The notes below the pieces were generated by a model. It worked only from the letters and a program-made list of their open reading frames with translations. It ran no database searches and was not told the origin of the DNA. Shown here piece by piece: positions 1 to 41,716 of a stretch of DNA of 41,716 nucleotides (position 1 is the first letter of the stretch; each line of letters begins with the position of its first letter). This DNA comes from Paulinella micropora (lineage: Eukaryota > Cercozoa > Imbricatea > Euglyphida). The translations under genes were made by a program, and so were the position numbers. Where the stretch lies: positions 332,476 through 374,191 of the forward strand of contig BJOX01000112.1 of assembly GCA_009731375.1 (NCBI GenBank), given 5' to 3'.

Positions 1-102
<102 letters not shown>

Positions 103-113
103 GTCTGTCTGTT

Positions 114-407
<294 letters not shown>

Positions 408-428
408 GTCTGTCTGTCTGTCTGTCTC

Positions 429-483
<55 letters not shown>

Positions 484-486
<3 letters not shown>

Positions 487-616
487 CATCCCTCTGTCTA
501 TCCATCTTTCCCTCTATTCACCTGTCTCTCTGTCTGTTTGTCTGTCTATATGCTTATGGACAAACAGACAGAGAGACAGGTGAATAGAGGGATAGATGGA
601 TAGACAGAGGGATGGA
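484..616. repeat. Long near-perfect palindrome where CTAT turns into GATA
   Basis: Left arm about 486-543 and right arm about 559-616 are reverse complements over nearly 60 bp with one visible mismatch, around a loop of about 15 bp. The outer flanks (CTAT on the left, GATA on the right) extend the pairing. Confidence 0.85.
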
Positions 617-683
617 TAGATGGATAGATAGATAGATGGATAGACAGATAGATAGAAAGATAGATAGATAGCATGTCTGTTGT

Positions 684-859
<176 letters not shown>

Positions 860-940
860 CATCCATCCATCCATCCATCCATCCAGCCATCTATCTCCTG
901 CTTCTTTGTCCGTATGTTGTTTCATGGTATTTTTGTACAG

Positions 941-13594
<12,654 letters not shown>

Positions 13595-14189
13595 AGGCGC
13601 TAAACCAAGCTGGCTCGTACTTGTAGTTTACTTTGATTCTCATACTTACGCTTCCCACATCACGTGACCAGTGACAAAGTATTATATTTTGTATTAAAAA
13701 AGTAATTGTGTAAAAAAAGAACTCCAGTAAGGTTTACATTTAATAATTCGCATTTTCGGCGCACAGGGCATATACCTGACCAACAATTTGTTTGCCGTAC
13801 CGCTAACACTGCCAAAGTTGTCTGTTGTGTGTAACTCCGTTCCTTATTAATAGTTCGTTCGTTACGCTTTTTTGACGTTTCGTCCGAACTTTTTTTTTCG
13901 TGATTTTAAAAAGAAGAATTGCGAAGGAATCGAGCAGCCAGACAATCAAGAATTGTGCAGGAATTGAGCAGCCGGACAAGCAAATTACTGCATTGTGAAA
14001 AGCAAGTGCAAAACTATTGCTTTTTCGTAGACAATTTTGAAATGACAGTTGAAAGGTAAACAGACAGGGGAAGTGGTGTATGCTCTGTGTGTATATGTAT
14101 TGTGATTGTGTGTGTGCTTCTTTGTTTGTTTGTGCTTGTATGTGTGTGTGTGTGTGTGTGTTTGTGTGTTGTTCATAGTGTGTGTGTGT

Positions 14190-14221
<32 letters not shown>

Positions 14222-14918
14222 CATAGTGTATTATGATGCTCTGTGTGTATATTGTGTATGTGTGTGTGTGTGTCTGTGTGTGTGTGTGTGTGTGTGTATG
14301 TGTGTGCGTGTGTGTGTGTGTGTGTGTATGTGTGTGTGTGTGCGTGTGTGTATGTATTATGATGCTCTGTGTGTATATTGTGATTGTGTGTGTGTGTGTG
14401 TTTGTGTGTGTGTATGTGTGTGTGTATGTGTGTGTGTGTGTGTGTGTGTGGCACGGTGTGTGTATTAATGTGTGTGTGTATGTATGTATGTATGGATTGT
14501 AATGCCCCCAACGATAGCTCGTAAAAAGTCAGTAATACAACCAAACACAGTCCTCAAAAGATGAGAATGATGTCTCGTTACATTACTAAGTTAGTGAAGC
14601 CAAAAAGGAAAATAGCAACAGACCAGAAATAAAATAGCATCAGGTCCAATCCGGACAAATATTAATAATACTGAAAAACAAGCTGGTGCACCTGTCACAA
14701 GGAAAAGGTACTTTTTACCTGCTATCCGGGGGGTGATGCCTACAGTATGTATGTGTGTATGTGTGCATGTGACGCTGTGTGTGTGTGTGTGTGTGTGTGT
14801 GTCACGGTGTGTGTGTGTGTGTGTGTGTCTATGTCTGTGTGCGTGTGTGTGTGTGTTTCTGAGTGTGTGTGTGTCTGTGTGTGTGTATGTGTGTATGTGT
14901 GTGTGTGTGTGTTTGTAA

Positions 14919-14985
<67 letters not shown>

Positions 14986-16480
14986 AGGCGCAGATAGATA
15001 AATATGCGATCTTTTTCTTATACCCCTATACACAGCCTGTGATGTATAGAAGAGCTATATCTCTTTAAGATGTAGTTATATATGTTTTATTTATATACTT
15101 TTGAGCCGGTTGAAAACGATAATATTACGATTCATAACAGGTAGTAATACTACTTTTCAAGTAAGCCGGTAGTAGATTCATAACCGGTAGTTTTCAAGTA
15201 AGCAGTATAATAAGTTCAAGCCGTTATCGTCACAAGTTTGGGGTGACACTGGGCCCTTGAAATGCCTATCTTTCTTTCAGGAAATATTTATTTAATAACA
15301 GGGGTTTACCAGACCACGAGTGACCGTGACCGTGCTCACCCCTTTGCCAAAGGTTAAGTAAATTCAAGTTTTAGTTTAAGTGAAAGGGCAAGGGTTGGTG
15401 AAAAGGATAGGGTGTATGTGTGGTCTCCAGGGCTTTGGAGCTGTGCTCCCGACGACGCTTCTGAGTTGGTTGTGGCGTAGAATAGGTTTTGGTTGTGTTG
15501 GATTGCGTAGTAACGGAAGTGATAGAGTTGAAGTGGAAGGATGAGTCGTACGATCAGAGCGATAAAAATACAAGCTGATATAGGTAAAAAAGGAAATGGT
15601 CTCAAATTGTAAAAATGGAAATTTGCCAGTGCACTTATGACGTAAAAAAACAGGGAAAGTTTGGAAATTAGTTTGAAATAAATTGATTTAAATTGAAATG
15701 AATACTTTTGCTTTGTATTTTAGTACTTTAATGATTCCTCGATGATCTTTTTCCTTTTTGTTGCTTGGCTCTGACAGTCTCCTATATTTTCCGTCATACT
15801 GAACGAGGGTGAATATTAAGAAGAGAAATTTTCTTTTTTCCACTCCCTCACCGTTCTCCCTGTAGTCTGCTATTTTCTCTCTTTGTTCACCCTTGTTTTT
15901 CACTGATGTTCGCCTACTTACATGCTTCCTTTTCAGCCGGCTCTACGAAAAGCAAGCGTTCTTCAAATTTGTATTAAAAATCGTTAAGTGGGGGGAAAAA
16001 AAAAGACTCTTGAAGACTACAGGGAGAAGTATGGAAAGGCAACTTGAAAAAAGGAAAAATGAAATGAGACTGAGAGTGCAAGCAGGATCCCATGTTCTAA
16101 GTCTAAAAAACTTGACCATATCAATCCCGACAAACTTTTCTAGTAAGTAACTGTCCGGACTCTGACCTACCCAATGCATTTTCTGCCTTGAAGTTGAACG
16201 CTTTTGTGGGCTTCCCGCTAAGAATCCCTCCCTCCCAAGGCACGTCGCCTAACCCAAGCCAAGCAGCTCCAAAAACCACTAGCTCAGGCTGTACTGGCAG
16301 TCGCCCCTCGGAGTCCATAGCAACAGTTACTGGGTGAGCAAAGACACTTGAGGTCCTGTAAGCCAGTGTCTACACAACTAAATTTACTAAAGTTAAAATT
16401 CATTAAAGTTGACACGTCTGGTATTGTATTAGTAAAATCTTTTCCGAGTTGGTCGAGCGGGTTTAAAACGATGCCGCACG
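13595..16480. other. Intergenic region between the two convergent genes
   Basis: CCT4 3' flank, then (GT)n 14100-14480 and 14746-14915, (CT)n 14922-14982, and about 1.5 kb of unique AT-rich sequence with short imperfect repeats (GTAGT/AAGCCGGTAGT near 15140-15190). On the + strand 16160-16335 is open without a start (SDLPNAFSALKLNAFVGFP and on to GTSPNPSQAAP). It may be a transposon or gene remnant, but I recognise nothing. Confidence 0.5.
13693..13698 (+). terminator. Possible CCT4 polyadenylation signal (ATTAAA)
   Basis: ATTAAA, the commonest variant of AATAAA, about 100 bp past the CCT4 stop in an AT-rich stretch. It is placed by position only. Confidence 0.35.
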
Positions 16481-16489
16481 TATTATTTT

Positions 16490-16800
16490 TATTCAACTAA
16501 AATGCATTGAGTTCGGACTCGGCGTCGGAATGCCCCGGCCGGCCCGGGTCTCAGTGTTTGCTGCAGTGAAGAAGCAAGTGCGCACCCGTCCAGATGGCGG
16601 GCACACGAGACTGGCCACTGGGGGCAGCGAGCAGATGGAAACGCTTGGGCTGCTGGCAATTCTTGCACTTGGTGCGTCCCCCATATCACCTCAAAGGTCT
16701 GCTCCGCGGCGGCCAAGGCGCCACAGGACACTGCGGGTTCTGGTTCTGCTGCTCCCGCTGCTGCTTGCACCGCCCGACGAAGCCGCCGCCTAGCAGACCA
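16490..16800 (-). pseudogene. GC-rich island, possible remnant of a cysteine-rich coding sequence
   Basis: One - strand frame reads GGFVGRCKQQREQQNQNPQC, then VAPWPP, a TGA stop, and YGGRTKCKNCQQPKRFHLLA ending HLLLHCSKH and a stop. The Cys/His spacing hints at a decayed zinc-binding module or the 3' end of a gene. Two other frames are also partly open, so coding status is unproven. It could instead contain the terminal exon of the kinase-TIR gene. Confidence 0.3.
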
Positions 16801-16867
16801 GAGAGGAAACACAAATCAAACATCACGCCAACATGCGTGTGCTGTTCATAACCTCGCATGCATAGAT

Positions 16868-16872
16868 ACTTG

Positions 16873-16904
<32 letters not shown>

Positions 16905-16914
16905 CATATATACA

Positions 16915-16945
<31 letters not shown>

Positions 16946-17300
16946 CATACATACATAACATAGCATAACATAAACACACAAACAAACATAGGTACGCACA
17001 CAAATACGCCCACACATGCCATATATTAATATGTTCATACATATGTACATATATCAAAAGAGAACTTTCGCCCCCTCTTCTCCTACCTGGGACACAAAAT
17101 TCAAAACAACCAGGCCGTGTTGTTGCTGTTGCTGCTGCTGTTGCTGTTGTTGTTAATACGCCCACACATGCCATATATTAATATGTTCATACATATGTAC
17201 ATATATCAAAAGAGAATCTTCGCCCCTCTTCTCCTACCTGGGACACAAAATTCAAACAGCACAGAAAATCTCAAAACAACCAGGCCGTGTTGTTGTTGTT
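16868..17300. repeat. (ACAT)n array followed by a tandem duplication
   Basis: ACAT repeats 16868-16965. About 17014-17125 is then repeated at about 17160-17290 (cacacatgccatatattaat, then the ccaggccgtgttgttg end). The second copy carries 16 extra bases. The role is unknown. Confidence 0.8.
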
Positions 17301-17504
17301 GTTGTTGCTGTTTCTTTGTTTGTTTGTTTTTGTTGTGTGTATCATTGTTTGTTTGTTTGTTTGTTTGCTTGTTTTCTTGTGTGTATCAAAACGTGGCTAA
17401 AATATCCACACATGGTGTTTTCCGTCTCGAATGCTCCTTTCTGGGGGTACTATCCTTCATTCGGGGGTTCCACCTCCACTCTCAACCTCTAGACGTTCTC
17501 TCAT

Positions 17505-17540
17505 GCTATATATACATATATATATATGTATATATGTATG

Positions 17541-17600
<60 letters not shown>
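17505..17600. repeat. (AT)n and (GT)n array
   Basis: AT dinucleotide array then GT, lying 16 bp beyond the donor of the last recognised exon of the kinase-TIR gene. Confidence 0.95.
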
Positions 17601-17615
17601 AGCGGGGTTGCTGAC

Positions 17616-40564
<22,949 letters not shown>

Positions 40565-40704
40565 CTACAAGCAGACAAGACAGCAGCCGTGCGCGCCAGC
40601 GGCCCGCACCATCACAACACAATGCGATGGAGGACAAACATCGAACCAAGAATATACCTGTCTTTCTACCTACCTGTTTATCTATCTACCAGCTACCTAC
40701 CTTC

Positions 40705-40784
<80 letters not shown>

Positions 40785-40892
40785 ATATATATAGAGAGAG
40801 AGAGAGATAGATAGATAGGTAGATAGATAGATAGATAGATAACGGACTGTATCTACGTGAATTATGAGTATTTTACCATCGGCTGCAATTTT

Positions 40893-40911
40893 CTGATCGG
40901 TGGCGTTGAGC
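40893..40911 (-). pseudogene. Tail of an ankyrin exon with a destroyed donor
   Basis: Reads LNATDQ followed by aaaattgcagcc, matching exon 2 LNATDQ followed by gtaatcgcagcg. The donor GT has become AA and the upstream part is (GTAG)n. The similarity continues into the intron, so this is a duplicated exon end. Confidence 0.75.
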
Positions 40912-40955
40912 TACCTACCTACCTACCTACCTATCTATCTATCTATCTATCTACA

Positions 40956-41104
<149 letters not shown>

Positions 41105-41192
41105 ATCTTTCTATCTATCTATCTATCTATCTACCTACCTATCTATCTACCTACCTATCTACCTACCTACCTATCTACGAATCTATCTATCC

Positions 41193-41440
<248 letters not shown>

Positions 41441-41457
41441 CTTACCTATCTATCAAA

Positions 41458-41530
<73 letters not shown>

Positions 41531-41532
<2 letters not shown>

Positions 41533-41716
41533 TGGGATGGTGTGGGTGTGCTGGGCCCGTGGTGGGGTGCCTTATGTGTGCCTAGCCATACGCCTATGAG
41601 TCACATGCCGAAATAGCGACGGGAAGCACAATCCTGTTCCCTCAGGGTGCCCTTTCTCGCTTGTTGAGCCCGGAATAAAACCCACAGTGCTCTGTCGGTT
41701 TATACTAGACTGTCGA
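41531..41716 (+). repeat. Dispersed repeat family B, copy 4 (cut by window end)
   Basis: Matches 7083-7267 with about two differences. It emerges directly from (CTAT)n and stops at tgtcga, the last base of the window. Confidence 0.9.

Noticed and set aside
15354-15605. 83-codon - strand frame in the intergenic region
   Set aside because: No recognisable motif, no codon bias or splice context, AT-rich surroundings.
16121-16318. 65-codon - strand frame (MDSEGRLPVQPELV...)
   Set aside because: The + strand is equally open here and neither has a family match; left as part of an unassigned island.

Overview
The window is eukaryotic nuclear DNA, most likely from a microbial eukaryote. Genes are split into short GC-rich exons (30-372 bp) with GT-AG introns, and introns and intergenic DNA consist largely of microsatellites: (CTAT)n, (CTA)n, (CT)n, (ATGT)n, (GT)n, (AATGT)n, (CCAA)n, (AAT)n. 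I cannot name the species. Thirteen runs of N interrupt the assembly (2310-2493, 3501-3622, 4656-4740, 7268-8087, 10259-10268, 10760-11106, 11935-12068, 12825-13348, 24468-24574, 26096-26202, 31028-31323, 36409-37193, 39981-39990). Nearly all lie inside simple repeats. Almost every long open frame is a translated microsatellite; the genes below were built by joining exons at splice sites whose reading phases agree.

Two genes are recognisable and converge. Gene 1 (+ strand, before the window start to 13594) is the C-terminal half of CCT4, the delta subunit of the cytosolic chaperonin TRiC/CCT. Thirteen exons are visible and one small exon is lost in the gap at 10760-11106. Gene 2 (- strand, from at least 40564 down to about 17616) is a large multidomain gene. 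In protein order it encodes at least five ankyrin repeats (one 33-34-codon repeat per exon), a helical linker, a protein kinase domain with HGD and DFD catalytic motifs, two TIR domains and a charged coiled coil. I know no standard family with this architecture. It looks like a signalling or innate-immunity type receptor kinase. A 4-bp insertion breaks its frame beside the kinase DFD motif.

Region by region: 1-13.6 kb holds CCT4 with its repeat-filled introns, two families of small fold-back elements and a tRNA-derived SINE. 13.6-17.6 kb is the intergenic region between the two 3' ends, with GT repeats, unassigned sequence and a local duplication. 17.6-28.1 kb holds the dense exons of gene 2. 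28.1-41.7 kb holds widely spaced ankyrin exons in huge CTAT, GA and ATGT arrays, plus dispersed repeat families that abut CTAT arrays.

The most unusual feature is a set of partial exon copies. At least four CCT4 exons and two or three ankyrin exons have truncated duplicates nearby, often cut off by or split around a microsatellite. Some CCT4 duplicates differ from the intact exon almost only at synonymous sites, so they descend from a copy that once evolved under protein-level selection.
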